Assembly (NCBI RefSeq): GCF_008831285.2
Contig: NC_045138.2
Coordinates: 31,963,934 to 32,027,933 of the forward strand
DNA from: Nymphaea colorata
Lineage: Eukaryota > Streptophyta > Magnoliopsida > Nymphaeales > Nymphaeaceae
Length of the DNA stretch: 64,000 bases
Direction of reading: 5' to 3'
In this document: positions 49,479 to 63,000 of the stretch, piece by piece
How positions within the stretch are numbered: the first letter of the stretch is position 1
Layout of the letters: every line of letters starts with the position of its first letter
Made by a program: the position numbers and the translations under genes
The notes under the pieces: generated by a model
Seen by the model: the letters and a program-made list of their open reading frames with translations, nothing else
What the model was told of the DNA's origin: nothing
Database searches by the model: none

Positions 49479-49970
49479 GATCAGGCTGGCGGACAAAAAA
49501 AAATAAAGCCATTACTTGGAGTTGTCTCATGCAAACGGAGATATATCAAGGTGTCATTATCTTGGGATCCTGGCAAAGGTGGTCGGTAGGATCGATCGAG
49601 TAAGAAAACGGCGAGCCACAGGAATATTCCGGCAGCAGATCGGTGGAACATCCGGCATCCGCACGACTAAGAAACAAAATTAAACAATTGTGGGTATGAT
49701 GTCAAAGTTGGAAATGATCGAGTGAACAGAGAGATCTTTTCTTTTCTTTATCTTCCTTCTTTTACTCAATTTTGTTAGGGTGGGGAAACAGGCTGAAGAG
49801 TTAGAAAAAAAATGGGGACATAGGAGAAGTTAGTTTGGTAATTGTAGAGCAAGGAGTAAAGCTGGTGGAGATATGGTTATAGCATTAATTAAAGAAATGA
49901 GGAAAGAATATCTTAAAATTATTTAAATTTCATTTTGTGTAATATTTGGTATTTCTTTTTTTTTCTTTTC
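48610..49970 (+). repeat. Left arm of an inverted duplication (FAF-like gene and 3' flank)
   Basis: From about the middle of the FAF-like frame to 490 bp past its stop, the sequence recurs on the opposite strand at 52085-53165. Shared stretches outside the gene include gatcaggctggcggacaaaa, catgcaaacggagatatatc and acaattgtgggtatgatgtc. Confidence 0.88.
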
Positions 49971-50157
49971 AATTTCTCGTATGACAGCATAGGTATTGAT
50001 TCTGGACAGCCCGAGGTTTTTGACTGTTCTCTATCTCTCTCTCTCTCTCTCTCTCTAAAAAAGTTAATTTGTTTGGCATTGGAAACATGCTCACAGATCT
50101 GGCAAACACCAACTTCCAACAGTGAAATTGGCTGGCAAGCCTGCGTTGAATGAAAAC

Positions 50158-50180
50158 AAACTTTTCTCTCTATCTCTCTT

Positions 50181-50227
<47 letters not shown>

Positions 50228-50245
50228 AGAGAGAGAGAGAAGTTT
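50158..50245. repeat. Palindromic (CT)n(TA)n(AG)n tract
   Basis: aaacttttctctctatctct then ttata, a (TA)n core, and tataagagagagagagagaa then gttt. The outer arms are complementary over about 24 bp, giving a near-perfect palindrome. A second (TA)n follows to 50290. Confidence 0.85.
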
Positions 50246-50254
50246 AATATATAA

Positions 50255-50288
<34 letters not shown>

Positions 50289-51029
50289 TGCCGTTTTATA
50301 CTTAGTATGGGGAGATCCTGCCATACATTGCATTTATTTGAGCTATATACATATGTATATATGCATCGTGATAAATGATTGGACATTGAGCCTGCATTGA
50401 TGAATACATGAGTGTATTGGAGTCATCAAAATCGGTCATGTATTTGCTCGCGTTGAGCATATTGTATAGAAACTGATACGATGCTAATCATTCATACAAG
50501 CGTTGAAAAATAAGCATTTTCTTTTATTGGAAAATCTAAAACAATTTTTGGTAAACAATAAAATTGTAAATAATTAAATATCACACTACATGGGTTGATG
50601 CGTATAAAGTAGCATGTATTCAAGTATTCGTTTATTTTTTTTTGGCATAAGATAATTACATTAAATTCTTTGCAATGTTTGTTTCTATTTGGCTATATGC
50701 ATACCTAACTTGTCATGTTTACTATTTATGTACTAATACACGTTGTAATTGTGCAAGATAAAGTTCTTTGCATTAAACGCGCGTATTGGATTTATGGTTT
50801 TCGTGCATTAAAGTTGGTTGTATGGCAATTTATGTGTTGGCTATTTATATGTCTTTATGCATGTTTATTTACCAGTTTTATGCATTCAATTAGTTGGTCA
50901 ATGCATAAAATTTTTGCCAAATATTATGTTTTTTTTTTTTTTACTAAAGCTGGTTGCAACAATATCACAATTTTACGTTAGTGTGTGTGTCTGTGTATAT
51001 ATCTAGCAGTTTATTATTGTATATTAATA

Positions 51030-51052
51030 TATATATATATATATATATATAT
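51030..51052. repeat. (TA)n microsatellite
   Basis: Short TA run in the spacer. Confidence 0.85.
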
Positions 51053-52084
51053 TGGGTTGTTATAAGTTGAAATATAAAGTCAATTTATACATTTAAGTGC
51101 ATATCTTTGAATATTTTTAATTTGACTGCTGAATAAAATTTCTCACTTTTGAAAGCACATGTGAACCTAAAATCTTCTTAAAATATTTAAAGAAAATGAA
51201 ATGAGGCAAAAAAAAAATCATGTTTGATTCTTAAATTAAATTTGTTAATTAATCCTTTCGTTCGTATTTGACCAACTTTCTCTAGCTTTACTAATTTTCT
51301 TTCGTTGCTGTTGACACCATCATGTTGATTTTCTCCGATCATTTGGTAGTCATGTTGCTTCTTAGATGTTGTGCTGCATCATGTTCATTCATAATAATGG
51401 CATTTGGATTTACTCTCATTAGCCAATCCTTTTTCTTCACAAATTTGTGTTTTCAAATGCATTCTCATTTTACTATTTTAATTTCATAAAATTGGTCGCA
51501 AGGAAATGAAATTTTATGTAAAAGACATGTTATCTGTATTTCATGCATTAATACGAAGTATAAAACTCATGACATTTTAATGTTTATGCTGAAATATGAA
51601 AATTAATCCAGTATAATGTTATTTGAAAAAGTACTGTTTCCATAATTTAAAGTTGACTGCATAATAATGCTTTGTCATTCACATACAAACACGTAACTTA
51701 ATCTATTATATTTTCGTTATTAAATTTTGATTGTTAATATATAAACCATGTTTATGAATTGCATACTCAATGCATTTTTATAGTTCTTCTTTAGTTATGA
51801 GGTCATCTTATGTGCAAAACATAAGGAAACATATGTATGCAATAAGAAATTTAAAGGCATACGTAAGCTGTTTCATAAACCTATACATAGTGCATGATGA
51901 GTTTTCAACAAAACTGTATTGCATTAAAAGGTGTGATTTGGAAGACCTTCTGTTTATACAAACTAAAAATCTCGGTAGTAATATATATGGATCTTAAATT
52001 GTGGATATATTTTTTTTTAGAGAGAGAGAAAGCAATCACAAAACTCGTGCTGTTCTAAAATCAATATCTATTTCGTCATAAGAA

Positions 52085-53165
52085 CAAGGAAATTAAACAG
52101 AAAAAAATGCCCAATGTTACACGAAAAATTAATGTTAATAATTTCACGATATTCTTTCATCGTTTATTTAATAATGCTATAACCAAGCCTCCACCCGCTA
52201 GCTTTACTCTTTACTCTACAATCATCAAACTAAACTTCTCCTTTGTGGTAGATCGCAAATTAGTAAGGAAAAGAAAAGCACTCTCCCAGTTCTCCCAATT
52301 ATTTCCAACTTTGACATCATACCCACAATTGTTTAATTTTGTTTCTTACTCGTGCCGATGCCGGAGATTTCACCCATCTGCTGCCGGAATTTTCCTATCG
52401 CTCGCCGCTTTCTTACTCGATTGATCCTACGTCCACTGTTGCCAGAATCGCAAGATAATGACACCTTGATATATCTCCGTTTGCATGAGACAACTCCAAG
52501 TAATGGCTTTATTTTTTTGTCCGCCAGCCTGATCTTACGTTGCTGTAACGTACCGATGGTACAAAAAATCGTCCATCTCTCCGCAATCACAGCTCCTCCA
52601 CGAGCCCTGGCAGCTTCCGGCCGTCATAGCCGGAAGAAGGTGGGCGGCGCCGGAATCGCTCGTCTTCCTTCTCGCTTTCTTTGGTATAGTATTCATTAGT
52701 GAGACCGCCACCGTCGTGTTTCTCGTATTCTTGGACTTCGATTTTCGAAGCGATGGTAATGGCGGCATTCAGGCATTTCGCCAAACTCTGAACCCTTTCT
52801 GCCTGAACCTCTTGTTTTTCTTAGGCTGCTTCGCAATTGGCATCATTTTCTTCGGTTGGGCCGTCCAAAGCGGCCACATGCAGCGGTTGTTCCGGGCTCC
52901 CACGATCTTCGTCTTCTTGTTCTTGTTCATCGAGTTCTTTGCTTTCTTCCTTTAGGTCGTCGGCATCATCGTCGTTGTTGTTGGTGGTGGTGGAGAAGGG
53001 TCGAGGGGGTCTGCTCACCAGCTGAAGCGTGAGGCGACCGCTGTGGCGGGTTTCAGGGCTCCCACGAACTCCGCCTCCCAGCTGTCGCCGGGGAACGACG
53101 CCTGTCTCATCCGAGCTCTCCACCTGAAATCGCCGCTCTGCCGTACAAAGCGGCGCGGGAAGGGC
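52085..53165 (-). repeat. Right arm of the inverted duplication
   Basis: Reverse complement of 48610-49970 with many substitutions and several indels. The part corresponding to the core of the FAF domain (about 48780-48955) is deleted here, and shorter gaps occur elsewhere. Confidence 0.88.
52535..53165 (-). pseudogene. Truncated FAF-like pseudogene
   Basis: Minus strand. ESSDETG and RHSGRLTLQLVSRPPRPFS are followed by the acidic stretch and HVAALDGPTEENDANCEAA. A C-to-T change (caa to taa in gene sense) makes a stop at 52823-52821 where the intact gene reads Gln. The ELPPP part of the FAF domain is missing and a further frame change occurs near 52700. Not expected to make FAF protein, although it could be transcribed. 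Confidence 0.85.
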
Positions 53166-53585
53166 GTAGCCAAGGTAAGTTTTGAAAGGCACTAAAATTT
53201 TTAAGAATATTTGGATGTTATAAATTTAAAAAAACAGCAACCGCCTCCAGAGCATAGCCTAGTTAGTTGAGCTAAGACAGATCTCTAGTTCACGTTATGT
53301 TCATGTGTCTTAAGGCGGTAGGGCGCGGTATTTAAGTTGAGGGGTGCACCGTTGCTATCGCTGACACCGACGCAATTTAGAACCCCAAAAGCAGGAGGAA
53401 TGGGAGGCCTTCGAGCTTTTTTTGGGTGGTGGGATTAATACCTTTGCTCATCCGAAAAAAAACTGCCATTGGACATGATCCATTTTCCGGTAAAAGAACT
53501 TCCAAACCTTTATTATAACAAACAACAAAATAATACTTGATCTGTTTTACTTTTTTACCAACGAAGAGTGTTATTTTAGCTCCCA
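53166..53585. other. Spacer
   Basis: No gene recognised. The segment 53230-53350 (cctccagagcatagcctagt, agctaagacagatctct) has a weak SINE-like look without tail or TSD. Confidence 0.3.
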
Positions 53586-53587
53586 AC

Positions 53588-54910
<1,323 letters not shown>

Positions 54911-55184
54911 TATAAGTCGCGTGGGGTGGCATCCCGATATATCAAAAGTGAGTCTTCCACCTTGTAAGATAAAAGCTTTGTCGGCGGTGAAAAAGTTCCC
55001 TGCTCACCGGAATGAATGCAAGGGTCTTAGTCGAATCACTCTTCGGGGCATACCCGGGCTGGCTTCACACAAATCGGTTCAGTTAATATTAATCGAGGAA
55101 TCGATTCGGCTTTTCTACGCCCCTTGCCTGCGTCATCACTCCGAGCTCCCGCGGTAGGCCATCTGCAAGACGTCCCACAGCAGG
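54911..55184 (+). other. Probable first (leader) exon of the CSTF77 gene
   Basis: A GC-richer island ends with cgtcccacagcag|gtaactctc, a good donor followed by a (CT)n tract. It contains ATGs that open only short frames (for example at 55011, 25 codons). No in-frame start that joins the downstream CSTF77 exon was found. An alternative is an independent promoter region. Confidence 0.4.
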
Positions 55185-57041
55185 TAACTCTCTCTCTCTC
55201 TTTCTCTCTTTCTGTGAGAAATTTAGTTTTTGGACTATGGGAAAGAAGTCGAATATTTAGCGTCTTACTGGAGCATTTATATAATCTGGAGATTTAGCAG
55301 TCAATTTAGTGAATTTTTTGATTCGGATTATGAATCTGCCCGCCCTTTGCTGTTTGGTTTGAAAATGTGCGATTCTTATTTTTAGTGCATTCGTTAAGAA
55401 ACCGCAGATGATTTGGACGGTTTTCTTCTTACTTTTGTAAATTTTCATGTTTAGCTCGGGTTGTTCTCTGCGTGGAAGAGTAGGGAGTAAAAGGGAAAAC
55501 AGAAAAGGAGGACTGGCTTCTCTGGTTTACTCTGTTGGTTGCGTGTTCTGGATTAAGGTGGAATCTTCCCTAAGTTGAAGAATGAATAAGAGGCTCATTT
55601 CTCTGTTGATTCTGATTTTAATGTAGGCTTGTTACTGATCACTTGAGATTCTCCATAGAGGTCGGTCTAATATACATTCCTTCCCTGTTGAATGATGTGT
55701 TTAGGGTTCCATGTACGCCTCAAGCTCGGTGTTAGTCTTCAATGAAAAACATAACAAGTGGAAAGTTAAGGTGCCATTTCTTAATTAAAGAAGAAAAGCT
55801 GAAGTTAGTTAACGTCGTTCGGAAAATCCGATGCATAGACTAGCCAATCTGTAAATCACAAGTTAAATGTGCTTTTATATTGTTTTTTACTTATAAATTT
55901 GTTATTTTATTTTATTTTTCAAAATTTTCATTATTTTTATGGATATAATACTTCATGATTTGGTTTCTGAATCTTACGCTTCAATGCCTCGAGGCCCACA
56001 CCTTCCCTCACAATAGGCTCAATGGGTTACTTCACTTTATTACATTTGACAACATGAGAGATGAGACATTAGCCTTCTATCTGATTTTTTTTTTTTCTCT
56101 TTTTTAGCATTGATCTATTGCGATTATTAGGTGACATGGAATTTTTGATTTTATTAAATTGATCCTTTTGTATTTATGCAATCATGAGAACTCGCTAACC
56201 TTGTCTTGAAATGCATATTTTGCAGCTGCAGGATTTAAGACTTGGAGTATGTGCTTTTTGCACTCATGGAGGATTTAAGACTTGCAGTATGTACTTTTTG
56301 CATTGTGGAAATTTAAGACCTCTAGTATATGTTTTCTACAGCTACTCATTAGTGTTAATATCTACCTGTTGGCGATGTTAGTGGTAGACTCTTAGGACCA
56401 GAGTCATGTGTAAACTGTTGCCTCCCTTTGTATACATTGGCCATTAGCTGTTCCTATTAGTCTCTTCGGTGATGACACTGACCAAGTGACCATGGTTTTT
56501 TACAATCAAATACAAAAAGAAAAATCTAGGAAAAAAATATCCTTGACGGTCAAAGACATTTAAATTCATACCGCAGATAATTTAGGGACCTTGTTCACTG
56601 CAAACTTATCCATTTCTTCTTTAGTTCCAATTCTGAACACCTTCTGAACTGTGGGCTGCATTTATGCATTCATGCCACTTGGGTTTGGAGTTACTTCAAT
56701 TTTCATTTTCTCATTCTAAAGAAATTTGTTACATTCGTTTCATTATCCTCTCATAATTCAAATCAGATGATGCCATTTCTTGTCTCTTCCTAGTCATCTC
56801 TATTCTCCTATCTTTATACCCCTTCATATTTCTATTGATTGTTTCTTCAACTTCTGGTTTACTCTTGAACATGGGGTTGTGCACTCACCAGTTACATGTT
56901 CAAGGTTTTTATGGTCCTATTTATGCCTCACCTTTTACAGTAATTGCATTAGTAATAAATAAAACATATCGAAAGCTAGGGATTGCCTTGCCATGGATAA
57001 ATAAGACCGACTGTTTTTTCTTATTACTCTTCTTTTTCCAG
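55185..57041. other. Probable first intron of the CSTF77 gene
   Basis: Ordinary intron-like sequence. Two or three diverged 40-bp repeats (ggatttaagacttggagtat) lie at 56229-56335. At 56968-57005 the segment agctagggattgccttgcc then atggataaata resembles the first 35 bp of the next exon. Confidence 0.4.
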
Positions 57042-60000
57042 GAGAAAAAAGCTAGAGATTGTCTTGCCGTGGATAAATACAATGTTGAGGCCTCAGAAAC
57101 ACTTGCAAATATAGCACAGGTGAGGGGCCTAGTGTTTGTCATGCTGTTTGTTTGCATCTCTCTTTATGTGCTTATTTCTCATTGTCTCAACAATGCAAAA
57201 CAACTCCTGGTGCAAATGAATACATGCTTTTCACAAACAGGCAAATCCGTAGAGAAAGCTAGATGATGCGACATGTAATGACCATCTGCCACTATGAAAG
57301 AATAGGTTGCAGCTCTATGTTATTGAATTCATGTTATGACAGCAGGGTTCAAGAAGATAAGAAGAAAATAAGAAGAAACCGTTTTCTCATAAGAGTAAAC
57401 TCCTAAACAAGAGGCAGTTTTGTGTTGCAATATCGCCCATGATGCTTGAGAATTAAACCATGTAATATTGAGATCAACTTCTTGTCCATCCCTTGTTACT
57501 GGAAATCTGACTTTTAGATTCTAATTCTAGATGCCTCTTCCTTTTGTTTAGTAAATGGTCATCACCATCTATAGCTGGTATCTGCTAGTGCTCCAGTGAG
57601 CTGGGGTGCCAGCAGGGGTTGCCATGTTGGATGCTGATGGATCACAGGGTTCACATCTGAATGTAATTTATACACTGGAATTTATATTTTACATGTTGAA
57701 TTGACGTACTTTATCTTTCTGCAGTTTTTACCTATTGCAGAGTCTGCACCAATATATGAGCAACTTCTTTCTACATTTCCGACAGTGGTAAGCTTTTGTT
57801 AAATTCCATTGTTGTCCGCTCCCTTAAAGCAGACCAAGGAGAGATCACTATGATATCATTTGAAGTACTTAGTTGCTGAAGGTTATATGATATTATGACA
57901 TTTAACTGCTCTTAAGTAGTTGAAGATACATATTTGGTATATAAGCTGTGTCATGATGATGACTATTTTGTGAACTAAACTTGTGAGAGATCTCTTTATT
58001 AAGAATCCTGTCCAAAATGTAAAACTGTAGATTATCCTTCAATGTTCTTGTTCTTAGAAAAAAAAAGGGGTCTCTGATGATTTTTGGCATCTCTCAACCT
58101 ATGGATCTGAATCATTGTCTTAAAACACATGTTTTGAAGGCCAAGTTCTGGAAGCAGTATGTCGAAGCTCAAATGGCTGTGAACAATGATGATGCAGTAA
58201 AACATATTTTCAGTCGTTGCCTGTTGAATTGCCTGCAGATTGCTCTCTGGTAAGAGGTTGTTTTATGCTTTATGTGAGCAAAGTTTCTTGCATTATGTAA
58301 GCATGATGACTTAAATAATTTGATAGGTTCCCTGCAAAAGAAATGTGGACTTCTGTTCTTTTCTAAAATTTGACAATGGTTTCATATGTTGGCCATATGG
58401 TGCAGAAATCCATCCATAGAAGTGATCCTGTCTCTCTATGGCACATGGATGCAGCATTTTAATTTTGGGTGCTGCATCTGCTTTGCATCGTTCTTCCCAA
58501 AATTTGACTTTTTTTTTTCCATATTTTTGGCCATATAGATGACAAAATCCATCCATAAAAGTGATCCTTTGCTCTATGGTACATGGACATGGCATTCTGG
58601 GTGCCACAGGCCCACAACCATGAAGCAGGTGTGGCTTGTGGGTGCATGCTAACCAAAAAAAAAAAAGGAAAAAATTAAAGGGAAACCGGAGGAGGATAGA
58701 GAAGGAGGAGAAAGGAGGAAGAGGAGGAGGAGGAGGGAAAGAAAACTTACCTGGCATTGGGAGAGTGCAAAAACCACCCACAGTAATGCAAACGGTCACA
58801 GGCAGCTGCATTAGGGTTCTTATAAATTTTGTTTACTGTAACCTCCATTTTATTAACAATTTCAAAAAGAGAACCATTTCCTTTTAATCTTTACCATCTT
58901 ACTTTTAAAATTTTCTTTTATTACAGTAAGAGGCTTATTATAAAAGTATTCTATGAATCTATATGTATATAGCCATCCCTGCACCTAAGTTTTCTGGAAG
59001 ATGTTGCACCAACATGAGCACTGCTACTGGCACCGGCATCGGCACCAGCACCAGCAGCACCCTGCACCCTCGTTACAACTGACATAGCATTTGATTTTCC
59101 CCTCTCCAGACTGAATGCTTCCATTGATTTCTAGACTGAGTCACATAGGTGCAGGCACAAGCACAAAATATATCCCATGACAATTTTAAAAAAGATATGT
59201 ACTTAAGGGATAAGGTGCGCTATACATACACTATATCTCGATATATATTTATGAATTTGTACATATAATTATGAATTGTATATATAATAATGAAATCAAA
59301 CATATAATTTCATGAAATCAAACATATAATTTCATGAAATCCTGAAGTTGTGTATGTGTTTAGTCATGATTATATGTATATAGCTTCAAAATTTTGAAGA
59401 TTGAAAGGGTTTTTTTTTTAAGTTTTTTTTTTTTTGGGGTAAAATTATTGATCAGTTTGGGTCCAACCCAAACTTGACCCAGAACGTCTCCACTTGTGTC
59501 CAGATACTTGTGCCCCATACGAGCTGTACACATAGCATACCCATGTTACTTAGCTTTCTGCAAATAATGCAATATTATTATTTCAGTGCCTTTGTCATAC
59601 CATGTTACCTTGTTACTTTTGTCATATGCTAAGTAACATGGACTCTTCAAAAGACTGTCAACTTGGTTTCACGCAGGGCAGCTTAGTTGAGGCAATAGAC
59701 AACTTGCTTTCTTTCTCGTTGAATCATTGATAAGATCATAGTTTGTTAATTGTTAATTTTATGATTTTTGGATAATTTTTACATTCGCTGCACCCATACC
59801 CATGTTTTTTTGATGCTGAACATGCACCTGCACCCATACCCATATTTTTTTGATGCTGAACATGCACCTGCATAATGGGCTGTTAATCCTGTGCGATTTA
59901 TTTGTGTTTCCTGGATATAATGGTTTGGTGATCATGTCTTTGGCGGCAGTATGACATGATAACCTACTTTCATTTCAGTGGTACTTGTTTAAGCTCTGTT

Positions 60001-63000
60001 ACACCTTTACGTGTTAGTAGCCTTGGCAGTCCAACTTTGTTCCCAAGGAAGTTAATCCACTTGTTCATTAAATTAATGAAGCTTATTTTGATTGCATAAC
60101 ATAAAATTTTCCTCATCATCATGGTAGTACATATTTCTGTTCATCTTCAAAACTTGAGGGCAAAGTTTCATCTTAAATGTTGTTTATCATATTGATCTAC
60201 ACAAGTTGCACGCTAAATTTCTATTCTACTGAAAACACCAATGCTAGTAGCTTCAAGAAAGCTCTTTTCCAAAGGAGCCAATCCAGAATTTTTTTTGTGG
60301 TAATAATTTATTAAAGATAGCTGTAATTGTTATGAGGTGGGCCTATGCTTAAATTTCTCAACTTAGAAATACAAAATGGCAGCTGCTTCCCTCCCTCCCT
60401 CCCTCCCCCTCTCTCTTTCTCCCTCTCTCCCTCTCACATTCTCATGGTTCCTGCATTTAGCAGTACTTGGTTTGAAACTGATTTTTAAATGCTCGTCTTC
60501 TTTAATGCCCTTTTCATTTGACTCATTCTTTAATTTTGAAAAGTATAGAATCCATATCCAAAAAGTTCTTACTCAAATTGGAACATAAATGGCTAATTTT
60601 TCATTCAGTTACTATTGCATACATATTGCCATATCTCTTAGGGAGTTTAATGTGAAGTTAGATTATTTACATGCCTATTTATTTTTGTGTGATGGTTTGA
60701 GTTGGTTGGTCTAGAACATTAATGATAATTGAGTATTTGATTTGATTGTTTTTTCATGGCGTTATTTGTTTGATACTTGTAGAAAATATTCTAGTTATTC
60801 ATAGTAAAATGTTGATTGGTTAACAGTAATATGCTTTTCATATTTTGTTTCACATCAATTGATCAGTTGCACTTTAAAAGATTAAAACTTTTCCAACTTT
60901 TCTTTGACTAGTTTAACTTATGAAGTGACATTAGGCATTGTCTTGGGGACCAATGAGATGTTGATTTTATCTCTTTCTCTCTCTCTCTCTCTCTGTCTCT
61001 GTCTGTCTGTCTCTCTATATTATATGTGTGTGTGTTGTTGATGCAGGTATACCAACGGTCCAGCACTTTACTAGCTGAGAAATACTAAAACCTGTTACCC
61101 ATTGTACTTTTGATTTTAGGAGGTGCTACATTCGTTTCATCAGGAAAGTAAATGAAAAGAAGGGAGCAGAAGGGCAAGAAGAGACCAGGAAGGCATTTGA
61201 TTTCATGCTGAGCTATGTTGGTAGAGAATCTCTTTCTCTTTGTAAAGAACGATGTATATTTCTTATGGTCCACTAGGTTTTTACATCTGTGACTTGAAAT
61301 ATATTAATATAGCTTTCTATTGGCTGTCAAACTATAGATATGTCTAAAAGTTAACTTACCATGGTTAAAATTTAAAAGATGGACATGTTTTAGATGCCAA
61401 TACTCTTCTTCCAATAACCATCATGGGTTATTTTTCTTGTGAAAGTTTTGGATACCTTTCAAACCAGCATTCATTTTTGAAGGTTTTTGTCGATAGACAA
61501 ATTTTCAGTGTGCTATCCCTTAAATGTCTATTTTCACATTCAAAAGCCAATTGCGGATTTATAACTGCTGTCAACTTTCCTGGCTTGAGTTGAGAAGAAA
61601 GTTTTCTCAATACTGTTGGATGTGCATTCAGGTACTGACATATCCTCTGGGCCTGTATGGATGGAGTATATCACTTTTTTGAAGTCCATACCTGTGAGTT
61701 TCTCGTACATTTTAACCCCAAATCATGGCATGTTTTTTCAGTATCAGTTCGTTGGTAAAGATTTAAGCTAACACAGTATATTCCTCCTTCAGGCTGTCAC
61801 TGTACAAGATGAATCACAACGCATGACTGCAATACGAAAAGCATATCAAAGAGCAATTGTGACCCCAATTCATCATGTGGAACAACTATGGAGGGACTAC
61901 GAAAGCTTTGAGAACTCTGTTAGCCAGGCATTGGTAATGCATTCATTTGTGTCCATTTATATTTTGACAGCTTCATGGATGTCTCATGGTTTTAAGTAGT
62001 AAAAAGTGCTAGCTGGTGGCACCCTCATAAGGCATAAGTGGGACTAGTTTGTCTGTGTTGTCAAAAGTGTGCCCAAGTCTCAAGGCTTCACTGGTTGCTT
62101 AGGCTGTCTGTCCGAGGTGACTTGCTGCATGAAAATGTCTACGGACCATCACTTAAGGCACATACACTGTTCGAGACACCCGATCACATAAGTGTTGCCA
62201 AAATTTATAACATATGATGTCATTGCGAGTCAAATGAAATACATCACAATGTGTGCCATAGAAGAAAAAAAGTATACACATGTTGTTCATATTTGAGACA
62301 AATTGTTAGAGGCATGTGCTTATCAATCTTGGCTATGTATATTTTAGTGTAAACATCTGATTTGCTTGCTGCGTGAAACATGGATTTCGTTGCCAGTTTC
62401 TAGGGAGTTAGAATTATTGTAAAATTTTGTGTTTCTATAAATGTAGATATTAACTGTACAAAAAGAAAAAAGTAGAGTATAACATGTACATAAAATAGTA
62501 TGTTGTCTATATGTATTCTCTTCCAGTGCATTTATGGAGTGGTCAACCATCTCATAGCTGTCTACTTCTTTGTTTCCTTAAATTTTGACTTTGCGGAATG
62601 GGTTGGCTATGAGAGTCCGTGTTCATTTTATCATAGAGAATAAGAATCAAAATTATCAGTTTTGAGTGTGCTTTTTTAGTACTCTGCTGTTCAAGACTTG
62701 TTTTTACAGATTTCTTCCTGAGTATGCAGGCTAAGGGCTTATTATCTGAGTATCAACCAAAGTATAATAGCGCAAGAGCAGTGTACAGGGAGCGAAAAAA
62801 ATATGTCGATGAGATAGATTGGAATATGATTGCTGTTCCACCAACTGGTTCCTGCAAGGTAGGGCCAGATCTAACATTTTGGATTTTCAGAAGAATTTTT
62901 AGGGCACCATTCATAGTCATTGATTTTGATTCCATATGCAAATTTTTGGGTTAGAGTAGATACGAGCATATGTTTTTTTTTTTTTTTGTGACATCCAATA

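Larger units (their letters stand above)
49971..52084. other. Spacer between the inverted arms
   Basis: 2.1 kb of AT-rich DNA with several TA tracts. Around 50640-51800 words such as tgcattaaa and atgcataaa recur irregularly. No gene was recognised. Confidence 0.4.
58250..61119. other. Intron 3 of the CSTF77 gene
   Basis: 2.87 kb. Contains two diverged copies of a roughly 140-bp unit (58362-58500 and 58497-58625: aaatccatccat, gaagtgatcc, atggcacatgg), which explain a 166-codon minus-strand open frame (58311-58811) that I do not call. Also GA-rich and CCCT-rich patches (58680-58740, 60384-60440). Confidence 0.5.

Noticed and set aside
49056-49496. 146-codon minus-strand frame with hydrophobic, membrane-like translation
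   Set aside because: It is antisense to the FAF-like gene's acidic tail; acidic codons read backwards give Phe/Leu/Val. The sense strand has a recognisable FAF domain, and in the inverted copy this antisense frame is broken.
54921-55157. 78-codon frame in the GC-richer island before CSTF77
   Set aside because: It does not resemble the CSTF77 N-terminus and ends before the donor at 55184; treated as leader sequence.
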